A stretch of 64,000 nt of DNA from Eutreptiella sp. 'Long Island Sound 2002' (GCA_964036045.1 OZ038378.1:164958549-165022548); one strand, 5' to 3'; positions 10,391-22,700 are shown, counted from the first letter of the stretch. Notes: generated by a model not told the origin, from the sequence alone. Numbers and translations: made by a program.

Positions 10391-12570
10391 AGAACGTGTG
10401 CACTTTGCGCCCTTCGTCAATTTTGTGGTGCGGTGAAGTTGGTTTGTTGATTTTGAGGTCGTTGGGACTTTCGCCAAATACAAACAAGGGTTTTGTGCAA
10501 ATTTTGTGAGAATTTGGAAGAAACGTTACAAGGCCCAAGGCCCAAGCAACCAATCATCAAAACTCCACATCGTTGTTTCATGAGTTTTCCTGATTGGTTG
10601 AGTTGTTGAGTGACACTGGCTTCTTCTTAATTTTTGCACTTTTTTGAAGGAAATTTAGGCCACTTTTGGGAAAATTTACACCAATTCACACAAGTGGGGG
10701 CCGGGGGCCAAAAGCACTGTAAACCCCCGTAAATCCCCAGCTTGGGCTGCACTGGTCCATGGGTGCACAAGAATTCACTAAGTCCTCAATTTTCTGAAGT
10801 GCAAACTTGGTGGCTGGACCAGTAATGTGTACACGAGTTTGCTCACATGAAGGAAGTTTGTTGGTCCGGGCTAGGGCAGAACCAAACAACAACATGGATG
10901 CATGTACATGAGAGAGGGGCTGGGCCCATATTGGCGGAGGAGGCTCTAACCTGCTTTGAAATCAGAGTGAGATACATCATCTAAAGCTAAAGCTAAGTAA
11001 TCCCCCCCCCCCAACACACGGGGACACTAATACACACAACAACACGGAATACCACACACCACAACAGTGGGGGAGACGAGAGAGTGGATGGGCACTGATG
11101 TTGGTGGCGACCGAACCACAGGTGATTCGGCAAGCAAGGGACAGGGTCACTGATGGCGGACGCAGCCCCGTCAGGATTCAGAGATTGAGACTAATTTGGT
11201 TGCAAGTGCCGCACCACACACCACAACATCCACACAGGGGCATGGAGATGTGACACAGACTAGAGAGTGGCAGGGCACTGATGTTGGCGGCGACAGAACC
11301 ACAAGTGACCTAGCAACTGAGGCACAGGGTCACCGATGGCGGTCGCAGCCCCGTCAGGACTCAGACATTGGGACTGATTTGGTTGCCAGTGCCGCAGGTG
11401 ACCACATCTCCAACTGCATCGCTGACGCCACTCGGAATTGACAATCCCCCCCCCCCCCCCACACCATACATCAGGCGGGCTGCTTCAGCTGTAGCAGGAT
11501 TCCATTTTGGTGCCAATTGCCCACTACTTCACCTGCGGTGTGCTCCGTGAAAAGCGCATAGTGTTTTTCTCGTACTTTCATCGATATTTCGCCTGCATGT
11601 GCGGATGTGTGTGAACGATGCCACATGTCCCTTGGTGCGTGCTGTGCACATCTTTGCATTCATCCATTTCTGAGGAACGTGGCTGCGTAACTGTGCTGGG
11701 TGTGGAAGTCTAACCAATTGTAGCAATGCTGTAGCAAACCGCACTGGGGAAGCACCTGACGTGGTGCATGACCTAAAGCACGGTGGACCCCAGGCTGCCA
11801 TTGGTCTTAACGGGCAGAGATTTATTGACTGTTTCTTAGTTCATGAAGTGCAGTGTGAATACGTATCACGAAAACCCCTCTTCTTATATTGCTGGCTGGC
11901 AAGCAAGTTACAAGCAGAAGCACGTCCTGTTTCCGTTCCGGCCATTCCTCTGTCTCAACGCTTCGGGCTCTACTCGAGCCATCTATTAGATGGGAAATTT
12001 TCGCCTTCGCAAATCCAGGGTTTGAGCCACAAACTAGCCAGGGTTGTGGCGTCCACTTAAGGCTATGATCGGCTTACCTTGCCTGCGTTAAAGCTTGTTT
12101 CACGTTCAAACGCTCATGCCCAAGAAACAGACTACAAAGGGCCCAAAATGGCCCAGCATCCGCGCAATTCCGGCTGCGAAAGCCCAAAGCCAAGGTCGTG
12201 CCCGTTGCAATTGTTATGATGATGGTGAGTATGTACCCCCCGTGCCCTGCCAAAGGCACGCCCGTTCACTGCACTGAGAACATTGCTTGTGGTGTCGCTG
12301 GTCCTTCGGCGCAGGTGAATGACTGCGGGTTCAGTCCACCCACGTGCAGACATGAATTGTGCCTACGGCATATTGCAGTTGGGGGCGGATTCTGCTCTGA
12401 TCCTCTGCAGCCGGTGCGGGCCACTGTGCACATCGGTCCATGTGCCCTTGCGCATTCTGTCCCTTTTCAGATTGTCCCCCTTTCAGCTCCTGCCCTTTAC
12501 TGGAGCAGGGGCAGGAGCCAGAGTGGGAGGGTGTACATGCGTGCCCTGATCCCCGGCGCGGTGTTGCAGA
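10391..12570. other. Intergenic region upstream of the glycosyltransferase-like gene
   Basis: It contains the 182-bp tandem duplication listed below and C tracts near 11002-11011 and at 11446-11460. A frame at 12116-12225 starts with ATG, encodes a basic peptide (MPKKQTTKGPKW...), and runs into a strong donor-like gtgagt at 12226. It might be a first exon of another transcript, but no partner exon was identified. The frame at 11761-12060 has no recognisable features. Confidence 0.4.
11075..11395 (+). repeat. Two-copy tandem repeat, period about 182 bp
   Basis: The units begin near 11081 and 11264, each with gagagtgg..gggcactgatgttgg. They continue through matching gcagccccgtcagga and ttggttgc blocks. 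The pair sits between a short C tract (11002-11011) and a C15 tract (11446-11460). Divergence is roughly one difference per ten bases. Confidence 0.75.
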
Positions 12571-14035
12571 ATGGAGCAAAAGTACCTGCCGCTGCTGCTG
12601 CTGGCGGTGGTCCTCTCCATCGCCCTGGTCGCGATGATCAACAACCGCTTTAACCGCCAGGAGGGCGGCAAGCTGAAGCGGGTCCGCGCCCCGAGCCCGC
12701 GACTCGGGGCCCCGACGCCCAACACGCTCCGGGACCTGACGTTCGCGCAGCGGCGCACGTGCCCCACGGGGGAGAGCCCCCCGGAGTTCCTGGTCATCAA
12801 CTGGAAGGACAAGTACCTCGGCGGCCTGGGCCACACGTACGCCCTGGCCTCCTACGCCCTCACGATGGCCGCGCGCTACGGGCTGCAGCCCGTCTGGCGG
12901 CCGGAGAACGCGCAGGGGGTGGACTCCAACCACGGCATCCGGGTGGCGGACTTCGCGCGCTTCACGGGCCTGGACCGGCTGCCCACCCCCCGGCAGCTGC
13001 CGCCCGGCACCGTCCGCATCGAGATCCCGTGCAGCAACGAGACCGACTGCCGCAACTACGTCAACCCGGTAGCGCGGCTGCAGACCAGCCCCATCGACTT
13101 CGTCGCCACGACGGAGTGGATCGAGGCGCAGCGGGACCGGTACCCCTGCCGGCCCCGGGCCTTCGAGCTGGTGCACAGCATCGGGTACCCCTACGAGCTG
13201 CTGTGCAGCGGCATCTACGCGCCGGGGCTGGACCTCGTGCGGTACCTGTGGCGGCACGGGGCCGGGTACGCGATCCCGGAGCAGTACAGCGACGGGAGCC
13301 TGCACATCGCGGCGCACGTGCGGCTGTCCGACGGCATGAAGCACCCGACCCCGCGGCAGTTCGCGACGCTGGTCAACACCGCGGTCGAGGTGGCGCTGCG
13401 CCTCTCCGGCAAGCGGGTGGCGCTGCAGGTGCACAGCGACGGACCCGTGGAGGAGCTGCAGGTGTTGTGTTGTGTTGTGGTGTGTTGCGTTGTGTTGTGT
13501 TGTGTTGTGTTGTGTTGTGTTGTGTTGTGTTGTGTTGTGGTGTGGTGTGTTGTGTTGTGTTGTGTTGTGTTGTGTTGTGTTGTGTTGTGTTGTGTTGTGT
13601 TGTGTTGTGTTGTGTTGTGTTGTGTTGTGTTGTGTTGTGTTGTGTTGTGTTGTGTTGTGTTGTGTTGTGCTGTGGTCTGCTCAGGAGTGGGTGCGCCACA
13701 TCGAGAAGCGGCACCTGCACAAGTTCACGATGGTCAGCAGCAACTCCAGCATCTCCTTCTACGACGCGTTCCGCCACCTTGTGTTTGCGCACGTCCTGCT
13801 GACGTGCCAGAGCAGCCTGTCCCAGTTTGCGGCGCTGCTGGCGCGGGGGGTCGTGGTCTACCCCATGGGCCCGAAGGACTGCATGTGGCACGGGGCGACC
13901 TGCCCGGTGGTGGTGGGCGAGCGGGAGCTCCAGAACGCCACGCAGCACTTTGACTACTCCACAATGGCGCTGATGCTGAACCGGCTGCAGGAGGGGAAGT
14001 GCATGTGGGCCCCGTATCATGAGCTTCAGAACTGA
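12571..14035 (+). CDS. Putative type II membrane glycosyltransferase (fucosyltransferase-like)
   Basis: Two exons, 12571-13461 and 13685-14035, join in phase 0 to give 413 residues; the stop is TGA. The ATG at 12571 is followed by a short cytosolic tail and one hydrophobic segment (residues about 5-22), the layout of a Golgi type II enzyme. The luminal part has a GGLGHT motif near residue 90, an HVRLSDG motif near 250, and a C-terminal SSNSSISFYDAF...LSQFAALLARGVVVYP region. A Gly-rich N-terminal loop, an H-x-R-x-x-D/G motif and a conserved Ser/Phe-rich C-terminal segment are features of GT11/GT23-like fucosyltransferases. The family assignment is inference from motifs. Cysteines and N-x-S/T sites suit a secretory protein. 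Codon use is extremely GC-rich. The donor lies just after GAGCTGCAG and the acceptor is tctgctcag. Confidence 0.55.
13462..13684 (+). repeat. 223-bp intron made almost wholly of (TGTTG)n
   Basis: From the GT donor to about 13675 the sequence is a near-perfect TGTTG pentamer array with a few TGTGG variants. It ends gtggtctgctcag. It stays open in all plus frames, so an uncritical gene caller would read through it as Cys/Val repeats. The clean phase-0 junction supports an intron. Confidence 0.85.
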
Positions 14036-15603
14036 TGGGGGCGGGCGGGTGGCCCGAGGGGGGGGCAGCATTGCATGGGGAGGGGGCCCAGGGCGGAAGG
14101 TCGGGAGCGGTCGGGGGGAATGCGGTTTTGGGGCGTTACCGTGTCGGTTACGACAGCCGTGGGGGGCAGGCAGGGAGCTCCTGGATGGCAGGCCCCTCGC
14201 AGGGATGGGGAAGGGGTCCGTCCCCCTGTTCATTTATACCCCTGCCTAACCCCCGTTTTGCCCCCCCCTGCTCCCGTGCAACCCCGGCCTTGTTTCAGCA
14301 CGACGACATCCCCTTCGCCAATCAGCTTTTGTTGTCGTGGTCCAGCGGGGGGAGGGGTGGGCTGAGGGTTGCCATAAAGGCATCGGGGGGGAGGGAGCTT
14401 GCACCGACGCGCGCGCCCTGCGTCCCATCATCTGTGCCACAACATCCAGTGTAGTGCCAAACCACTCTTTCCAAGTACGTTTGGGAGTCAGTGGACGTGC
14501 TCTAGCCTGTTCCGTTCCCAAGGAGGAGCAGTGGCGTGGGCACTTGCCTAAACCAATATCCTCGTTTTGAACACCAACGCCAACCCAATCCCGTCAGCAC
14601 GTATAAAGGCAACGCCAGTGATGTGTTCTCTTCTGTAGCTCTATTACCGATAAACACCCCTGTAACCGCACCTGGTAATCATTTCCCCGCCCCCAGAGTT
14701 CGTGATGGATTGGCGAAAGCATCCCGACTCATCAGGATGGTACATCCGTGGCACGCCGAACACCACAGCGCTGTACACAGGCCCGACAACGTCAAAAAAA
14801 GAAACGCCTCCACTCAGCCCTTGTGAGACGCGCGTTGGCACGGGCTGACTCCACAAGCCGTGGGGCGTGCGACGTGTACTCTGGGTGCCTCTTCTTCCAC
14901 AGCCTGAACCACTGGGTCCCGGATGTCATTCTCGTCGGCCGACCGTGCACGCGCTGCTGTCCTGATTGTCTCCCCCACCACTTCGGACCTGCAACAGGCA
15001 AGCATGAACCTGGGTTAGCGGCCTGACGTGATGTGCCACGCCACAATTGCTGCGGCACGTACGTGTCAGGGGCTAGGCTGGCTGTTCGTTGTGCTTCCGA
15101 CCAGGCAGCAATCTTTGAATCATCAACAATCGGCTTTGGTCCTCTGCGTCCAAGCTCCATCCCCCCTCCACTGATGCACCCCCCCCCCCTTTGCAATCCC
15201 CCCCCCCCCCGGGAGACCGTCACTTGGCCCAAAAAGTATATGAAATACCAGGCGCCAAAGGCGCCGAACGAAAATTGTCTCCAGGTAAAACCAGAATTCG
15301 GGGGGGGGGTCACCTGGTGACCGTCCCCCCCCCCCCAGGAGACCGTCGCGCACTCGGGGGGGAAATTGCGGGGGGGGTGCGTGTGTAAGAGCATGCGTGC
15401 ATACGTCAGAAACGACAGTGGGCAAAAGGCAAGGGACACAAATGCAGACATGGGGGGAGGGGGGCAAACACCCATGGCCCTGTACCCACACACCGCACAC
15501 ACGGCCTGTGTGCTGGGGCGTGGCCGGTGCTCCGGCGTGGGGCATGAAGGGGGCCATGTCGGGGACAGCCACATGCCCCTCGTCGGCGGTCCGAAAACTG
15601 CCG
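14036..15603. other. Intergenic region with short G/C tracts
   Basis: No gene is recognised. Several 8-11-nt C or G tracts cluster at 15181-15375, flanking short unique pieces. A tataaa-containing stretch lies near 14602. Frames on either strand are short or low-complexity. Confidence 0.4.
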
Positions 15604-16073
15604 CCCCCATAGGGGAGGGAACGGCCGTCGCAGCAGGCCGTCTGTGGAAAACGGGCAACATAGTGCATTTTCATGAAAAATGCCATAAAATACACTAAAA
15701 ATCCACAACAATTCATTAAAAATTGATATAAAAACAGCTTTTCTGGAGCTTTTACGCACATTCACGACATTTTCCGTCAAGAAAATAATGTCGTAAAAAT
15801 GACGGCGACGACTGGCGCCCGCTGCCGCGCCGTTGGTTCTAATTACTTTGAAGGTTCAATGAACCTTCAAATGTTTTAGAAACTTCAAAAACCTTAAAAA
15901 AATGACTAAAATAGCTATTTCCAGGCCAAGCTGGAGCTATTTCCTGATACTACAGACTAGCTGACATCTGCACTAGAGTGTCAGCATACTCCTGGAGCTT
16001 TCCTGGCTTCCATGGAGATACTTTTACCTATAAAAACGAACCTGCATATGAGCACATGGCCATATATGCATCA
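15604..16073 (+). repeat. 470-bp direct repeat, copy 1 (LTR-like)
   Basis: It is nearly identical to 17711-18180 (offset 2107), with only scattered substitutions (for example acaacaatt versus acaataatt). It contains a tgatataaaaacag box, a tggcgcccgctgccgcgccg segment resembling retroelement primer-binding sites, a palindrome-like gaaggttcaatgaaccttc, and a cctataaaaa box near its end. It ends ...tgcatca. The outer start (cccccatagg) is not TG, so a classical LTR is not proven. Confidence 0.75.
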
Positions 16074-16443
16074 CCCCCCTCCTTAACAGGTTTCTATGAG
16101 CTTTGTTTAGAGAAAATTCAAAGGGGTAAACGTAACTCATGCTTTGCCCTATATGTTTTTCCTGCTTCAGTGTTTCGAAAAACACCCATCTTGAAAAAAA
16201 CAGAGTCTTTGGGTAAGAAGACATAAGCAAAAGAAACAAGTATAAAAAACTGTAGTGCAAGTAAAATGTATGGTTCAAACAACCTTAAAAATAAGTATAG
16301 TACAACCAAACAATGGCAAGAATCGCCAGAAAACAGAAGTATTTACAACATATACTCCTGAATATATATCGCTGGGACTCTGGCAGGACTGGCAGGAAAT
16401 GACAAAGGGTTTGGAAAAATCAAACAAATATGATTACAGAGGG

Positions 16444-17237
16444 TTAGCCACTCTCAGAGCCAATGGGGCTCTTATAATTCTTGAAGAACTTCTCCATCTC
16501 CCTGTCAAAGATCTCCAGCTCCTTGGCTGTGAGGGGACGACGGTCTTTTCGCCTTGACGTCGTCGTCTGGGGACAGCTACCTTCGCTGGAGCTGTCCCAC
16601 ATGTCAAATTCTTGGTGCCCTTGTTGTTGGCCTTCATAAACATCAATTGCTTGTTGGAACTCATGGGGAGCATGGTCATACCATTTTATTGGGCTGGTTT
16701 CTGACCCATTGTCGTCGCTGGACGTCGCTAACGAATTTGTCGTAAAATATTCGGCCATCTCCGCCGCTTCTGAGCCAGAGTAAGTGGCCCACCAAGGCTC
16801 ACTATCTTGGTTTTGATCAATTTCTTGATTTTCTTGAAGTTCTTGATGTTGCTCCTCAGTCCAAGCACTTGAGGAGGAGGTGGAGTTTGTGGAGGACATA
16901 CCTGGACGTATTGTCGCTCCAGGCCAGAACAGGGCGTCGACTGGTTGAGCTGCAGTCCAATCTTGGCCTTGGTGAAGAGCTTGAGCTCCTTGGATTGGCT
17001 CCTTCTTGTTGCTTGTGCCCAGGGTCCAGAAACCTTGAAGAACACAAAGAACTCCAAGTTCTCCTTCAGAGCTGCATCGACTCTAGAACAATTTGGACGC
17101 GTATTGGTACGCCCCTGGATCTTGGTTACTGAAATCTGCTCCATGGGGAAGAGCTTGAGGTCTTTCAAACCCATTTTTATACTCTTTTTTGAGGCATATG
17201 GAGCACTCATTCTAGAGGCTATGTGAGCACTCTTCAA
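16444..17237 (-). pseudogene. Decayed minus-strand ORFs inside the 470-bp repeat pair
   Basis: Two overlapping minus-strand frames read like real protein. One (17237 to 16728) encodes a basic stretch (KMGLKDLKLFPMEQISVTKIQ...) and a region near its middle with KVSGPWAQA. The other (16899 to 16444, ATG start) is acidic and Gln/Ser-rich (EEQHQELQENQEIDQN), with a C-terminal LTAKELEIFDREMEKFFKNYK helix. The overlap and frame change suggest a broken ORF or overlapping genes of a retroelement or pararetrovirus-like element. I could not place either frame in a family. Confidence 0.35.
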
Positions 17238-17710
17238 GAGACATTAAAAGAGCAAGTAAGCACAAGAGATTCCGGAATAGCACGCAAATACAAATTGTTC
17301 TAGGAGCTTTGCTCGCCCCATTAAACAATCTGGTGTTCTGAAAGAGGAAGAGAGGGCAAACAAGGCAATAACTTAGGTTAATACACATGTAAATATACCT
17401 AAGTACCAAACCATGTGCGAAGGTTAGATTTTTAGGAAAAATCACAGTAAATCAGGGCACCACAGGCCCTGTGACCTGAGATTAAGGTCGTCAACGACTG
17501 TCGTCGACAGGAACTGTGTTGTGGTCAACATGTCTAAGTCAGTTCTGGGTCAAACCAAGGTCAAACAAGTCAAACAATGTCATGAACATGTTGAAAACAT
17601 GGTTAAAACTTGAAACATGGGTCTCCCCCCATGCGCCAGCCTAGAGGCCTTAGGGCATTCTGGCGCCATATGATATTTTTTCTGAAAACCTATAGACTTA
17701 TACTTAATAT

Positions 17711-18180
17711 CCCCCATAGGGGAGGGAACGGCCGTCGCAGCAGGCCGTCTGTGGAAAACGGGCAACATAGTGCATTTTCATGAAAAATGCCATAAAATAC
17801 ACTAAAAATCCACAATAATTCATTAAAAATTGATATAAAAACAGCTTTTCTGGAGCTTTTACGCACATTCACGACATTTTCCGTCAAGAAAATAATGTCG
17901 TAAAAATGACGGCGACGACTGGCGCCCGCTGCCGCGCCGTTGGTTCTAATTACTTTGAAGGTTCAATGAACCTTCAAATGTTTTAGAAACTTCAAAAACC
18001 TTAAAAAAATGACTAAAATAGCTATTTCCACGCCAAGCTGGAGCTATTTCCTGATACTACAGACTAGCTGACATCTGCACTAGAGTGTCAGCGTACTCCT
18101 GGAGCTTTCCTGGCTTCCATGGAGATACTTTTACCTATAAAAATGAACCTGCATATGAGCACATGGCCACATATGCATCA
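17711..18180 (+). repeat. 470-bp direct repeat, copy 2 (LTR-like)
   Basis: This is the second copy of 15604-16073 in the same orientation. Both ends fall at the same internal positions (cccccatagg ... atgcatca). The 1.6 kb between the copies holds decayed minus-strand ORFs, so the pair looks like the terminal redundancy of one integrated or tandemly repeated element. Confidence 0.75.
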
Positions 18181-19449
18181 GTCCAACTCCAAGAATACTG
18201 TCGACTAGGAGAATCGACTAGACCTTATGCGCACAACGCCGTCGCACCCGGTGCCCCCATCGACCTATTCCAGCTGGCAACGATTTACCAGACTGGCCTT
18301 GGACAAGTCAGGTACTACGACTTCGATAAGGAAATTCGATGAGTTGTCGTCTTCACTCGACCACTGAGGAGTACATCAACCTCTTTCCTTTCGAGGACGC
18401 CGCTGATTTGGTTCGAGTGACTGTTCGACGTCTGGATACCTCGAAATACCTCATGTCCACTTTTTAAAGCGGATACGAAGATGTCAGTTTTATCACAGCA
18501 TGGCCGCTGGTACTGGTTCGAAGCAAACCTATCGATGGTCCACCGGTCGACATGACGTGTTCTCTTTCGAGGCCACCAATTGAATGAATTTGTGGAACGA
18601 AGACATTTGGAAACCGTCGAACCTTTGGGATTTTTATTCCACCAAGGCACAAACATTGGGACCGGGACAATTTTGAGCGCTTGCCCGTGAGCATGTCTTC
18701 GTATTCCAGTACAAGTGCCCCATCGGCGGCCGGCCTGGTGATCCCAACCTTCGATTGCTCAACCATCGATCTGGTATCGTGATTCAGAAGCGTGCCCTCG
18801 AAAGCGACATTCGTCGACACTACACGGGTCATGACACCTTCAAGTTCATGGCCGGCGTCGAGACGCTGAAGGAAGTGCACGAAGTATGTTGACACCAGGT
18901 GGATCGCTCGTCCACATTCGAGTGGGGCACGGACTGCTGAAACGACAGTCGGAATGCCAAGTAATGGCTGATTCGATAGTCTGGATGCCAAGTAATGGCT
19001 GATTCGACAGTCGGGACGCCATTAATGGTGTCGGCTGTCTTAATATGCCCTGTCGATTTGACAGATGTATAGCCTTGTTGGTTGTTTTTCTGCTGGGCAC
19101 TCAGCTTCGATGGCTGTGAGACTCTGTGCCCAATGTCATGGTATTTCGACGGGCCCACAGCCTTGCTGTGGGTAGCGCCCGTGTAGTGTGCCTGGCGAAG
19201 TTGTGTTGTGCAGCTTCCGCCAAGACATAGCTGTGGCAGAGTCGAACACGGCGTATGAATGAGGCGCTGACGACAGGTATACCATACACTGTAACTCAGT
19301 TTGTGGGTTTCGACCACTATGATGCTTCAGGAAGCCAGCACATGTCAAGGTCCAGAAAATTTTTTTTTCCTGGGCCTGCCTATCCGGGTTCGACAGTGTG
19401 ACGTCCAGCCACATGGGTGAGACCTCTTTGAGGTCTCAGGGGGGGATAG
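18181..19449 (+). pseudogene. Possible decayed 3' end of a Ty1/copia-like element
   Basis: Short plus-strand fragments with several stops and frame changes read like ancient protein. One, near 18870-18900, encodes KYVDTRWI, similar to the conserved KHIDxRxH segment at the end of copia RNase H. A purine run ggtctcaggggggata at 19432-19447 is followed by tgttatgg, the usual arrangement of a polypurine tract and LTR start. Spacing and order fit a copia 3' end, but divergence is high and no matching 5' part or LTR end was found. Confidence 0.3.
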
Positions 19450-19729
19450 TGTTATGGTTTCGAACAGCAGCAGCGCAGCGAGCGCGCGAGTCGCAATCGC
19501 ACTGCAGTCTGTGAATACATTTGAAGCATCGAGATGCCAGCTGCTTGAACGAAATGCTGTATGATACTTCGATATCTCTGAACAGGGTTTTTGTCTTCGA
19601 ATTTGTAAAATGACCATGTATTGGTGCTCCGCCTAAAGATCCTGCGCAGAAGAGGTTTGCCGTATTTTGAGGTTTTCGGGAAACAAGAGAAACCACAGAG
19701 TTCCCAAGTCAAACCAAAATAGGAGAGCT
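19450..19729 (+). other. Candidate LTR remnant or spacer before element A
   Basis: It begins tgttatggtttcg directly after the purine run at 19441-19447, so it could be the start of a 3' LTR. No CA end or target duplication could be fixed, and no second copy is in the window. It contains a short gcagcagcgcagcgagcgcgcg stretch. No gene is seen. Confidence 0.25.
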
Positions 19730-19750
19730 GGGCGTCTTTTCAAGACGCCC
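19730..19750 (+). other. Perfect 9-bp hairpin near the 5' end of element A
   Basis: GGGCGTCTT (19730-19738) and AAGACGCCC (19742-19750) form a perfect stem with a 3-nt loop. The hairpin lies 36 nt upstream of an ATG (19786) that opens a short GC-rich frame. It may mark the transcribed 5' end of the repeat element that follows. It could also be a chance feature. Confidence 0.6.
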
Positions 19751-19785
19751 ACCTGGCCGCTCCCAGTGAAGCCACTACCGCACGG

Positions 19786-22700
19786 ATGGACCCCGTGGAC
19801 CAGCGCGCCTACGTCAAAGGCCTCGAGGCATGCCTCAGAGAGGCGCATCGCTGGCACACCCGCGCCCCGTCACCCCCGTGGGGACAGGGGAGATCACCCG
19901 CCCCCGGCACCCACCAGGCCAAGAAGACCAAGACAGGCCAGGGGGCCCGCCAGCGCGCCCGCCAATAGGGCGTGGCATCCCAACCGGGACCCAGGCCCAG
20001 CCACGCCGCACCACCCCACTTCCAAAGCCCCGAGGCACAACAACAGCAACACCCTCACTAGCGCCCACCACCGCCACCGTACTGCCGCACCCTAGCCCGG
20101 CAGCCCGGCAAGGGACAACAGCCCACACAATTTCACGCCGTACAGGGGCCACCATTCACGCAGGGCGAGGGGATGTGGCGCCACCAGTATCATCACCACG
20201 CCCCTGCGCCCCCCGACGCCTACCCCCTAATGCCCCAATCCTACAATGATCCCCACCAGCTGCATCACCACCACGCCCCGGCGCAGCCGGCCCCGACAGG
20301 CCAGCCGCTCCATGCGGCGCACTACACCGCACCACACCATCATGTGTACCACGATCACACCTACCATCACCACCAGCCCTTACCACCGTTCCCACCGGTC
20401 CCGTGGTACCACACACAGCCGGCACACCCTCACTACCACCACCACACGGTCCCGCACCACCTGCCGCCCCCACCGCACGGGCTCGCGACATTCGGGCCAC
20501 AACACGCCCCCATAGACCCGCGGGGGGCCATGCACACGCACCAACAGCACCAGGGCCTACAAGAAGCACCCCACCACCACCGGCAGCCCCCCCAACCGGA
20601 ACCCATGCCAGCGAGCACCATCCACCAGCAGCCACCCGCTGCCTACGGACCACAGCCTCATCCGGATGCCCAGGCAACCACCTCCCACCTCGACACCGCG
20701 GCCAGCCAGGAACCGCGAGAACCGCACGACACGCACACGCAACACCCATACGGCCCGGCGGGACGCCCAGACTCCCAGCCAGCACAATACCCACCCCCGC
20801 CCCCCCCGCCACCAGCAGTGCCAACGCCACACCGTCCCTCCCCGCACCCTCCCCCGGGACCACGCCCCTGACGCACCACGCGGAGACCCCCACCAACCCC
20901 CTGCACCCCCCACGAACCCCAGCCCCCGCGGACACACACCACCACGAGTCCCCCCTCCCGCGGCCACCAAGGTAAACCCCATCACCCGACCCCGCACGCG
21001 ACGACGACGACCACCCCCCCCAACCCACACGAACCCCCTCCCCACGCACCGCACCACCAGCCGCCGCACCGGCCGAGCCCTACACCCTCCACGACCTCGC
21101 AGCGGTACGGCAGCACCTCCGGGGCCTCGGAGACCATGAGGTGCTGCGCCTCCACACCTTGGGCACCACCCTACGCATCCGGGCGGCCACCCAGGTCCAG
21201 GCAGCCACCCTGGGGGAGGGCGTCCGAGACTTCCTCTTTGACGCCCTCCTCCACGTCGCCCGACACGACCGCCCCCCGCTCGCCACCCCTGACGGCGAGA
21301 GCCCGCCCCCCCCATGGAACCGAGTGTGGGTAACCCCCCGCGACTGGGGGCGACACCTTGTCGGACACCCCGAGCCGGGGCGGGTGGACACCAAGGGCCG
21401 CACCAGCTACCAGAAGCCCAACATGGCCAACCCCCCACCCAGCACCACCCCAGACGACACCATGGCGTAGGAAAGGAGGACGTGGATCGACCGGATGGTC
21501 TCCCTGAGCAACTGCAGGGACCACGTGGCGGGCGACGTCCCCACCCATGTCAACCAGTAGCCAGCCCCCTCCACGTACATGACCCTCATGTACAACATAC
21601 ACTACACCCTCTCCACCGCCCACTACCACGCACCAACCGGCGGCTGGGTGGTACAGTACAAGGCACCGACTCCCTCCTCTCCGCCGACTACCCCCCCCCC
21701 CCCCGCACAACCCGGGCCCCGACACGTACACCAGGGAGGACGAGCCTGGCGATCCCGACATTTGGAGCATATGGGAGCGCAGGTCCTTGGACACACTGCT
21801 CTCCATCCGCAGCCGCAACCAGGACCTTGGCAGGGCGATGTATTGCCTTGCCAAATGGACCCAAGGGACCTGGCAGATCCCCGCGGAGCGGTGGATGTGA
21901 AAGGTCACACTACATCCCCAACAGAGGGAGGCCCCCCCGAACCGCATGGGACCCACCCCCCCGCGCCCCACCACCATGCACCTCTGCCCGTACATGGTGG
22001 CAGCCCGCCTCATGGCCCTGCTGTGGCCGGGCCCAGACACCCTCACCCAAAGTCCTCACCTCACGGAAGAGGACATGCCCGGCATCCTGCGATGCTTCTT
22101 CCTCACGCTCGACTACCTCCAGCAAACACACCCACACACCTTCGAGCTGAAGGGGACCCCCCCCCCCGGATAACCCACTTACCCGCGCAGCCGAAACGCC
22201 ACTACGCCACTACGCCACCACGTACCACACATGACAGCACCCACAGCACCAGCACCGGTACGCACGCGGGGCACCAGGAAAAGCGCGCGCACACACCCGA
22301 AGCCCGAACCGGCACCCTCGTCCTCATTAGCCGCAGGACCCAGCATCCAGCGCCCGCCCCTGCCGTCCAGGACCCCCCGCCGTCCCCCGCGTCCTTCTCC
22401 TCCGCCTCCGACTCCACAACCACCACCACCACAACCACCTCATCCACCGCCACCACCACCCCCCGAGGACGTCCTATACGACCTCCGGCCCCAACCATCC
22501 TAGACCCAGCAAGAGCAACGCCCAGCACGGCGCCCCCCCCACCGTCACCGACACCGCCGCCACCACCTTCATGGGGGAGCGCGCCGCGGCCGAGGCACGA
22601 TGCACCTCGTGCCGCCACCACTCAAAGCCCACACCCCAAGCCCACGGACCACCCCCGACCCGACCGGAGCAACGCCAAGGCCAACCAGCAGCGTCCCCGC

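Noticed and set aside
13472-13680. Long Cys/Val/Leu-repeat ORFs through 13462-13684
   Set aside because: They are translations of the TGTTG array. A clean phase-0 GT-AG intron explains the segment better.
20156-21438. Long Gly/Trp/Arg-rich minus-strand ORFs (293-297 codons)
   Set aside because: They are shadows of Pro/His-rich plus-strand DNA with no stop codons because of high GC. No motif or sensible start supports them.
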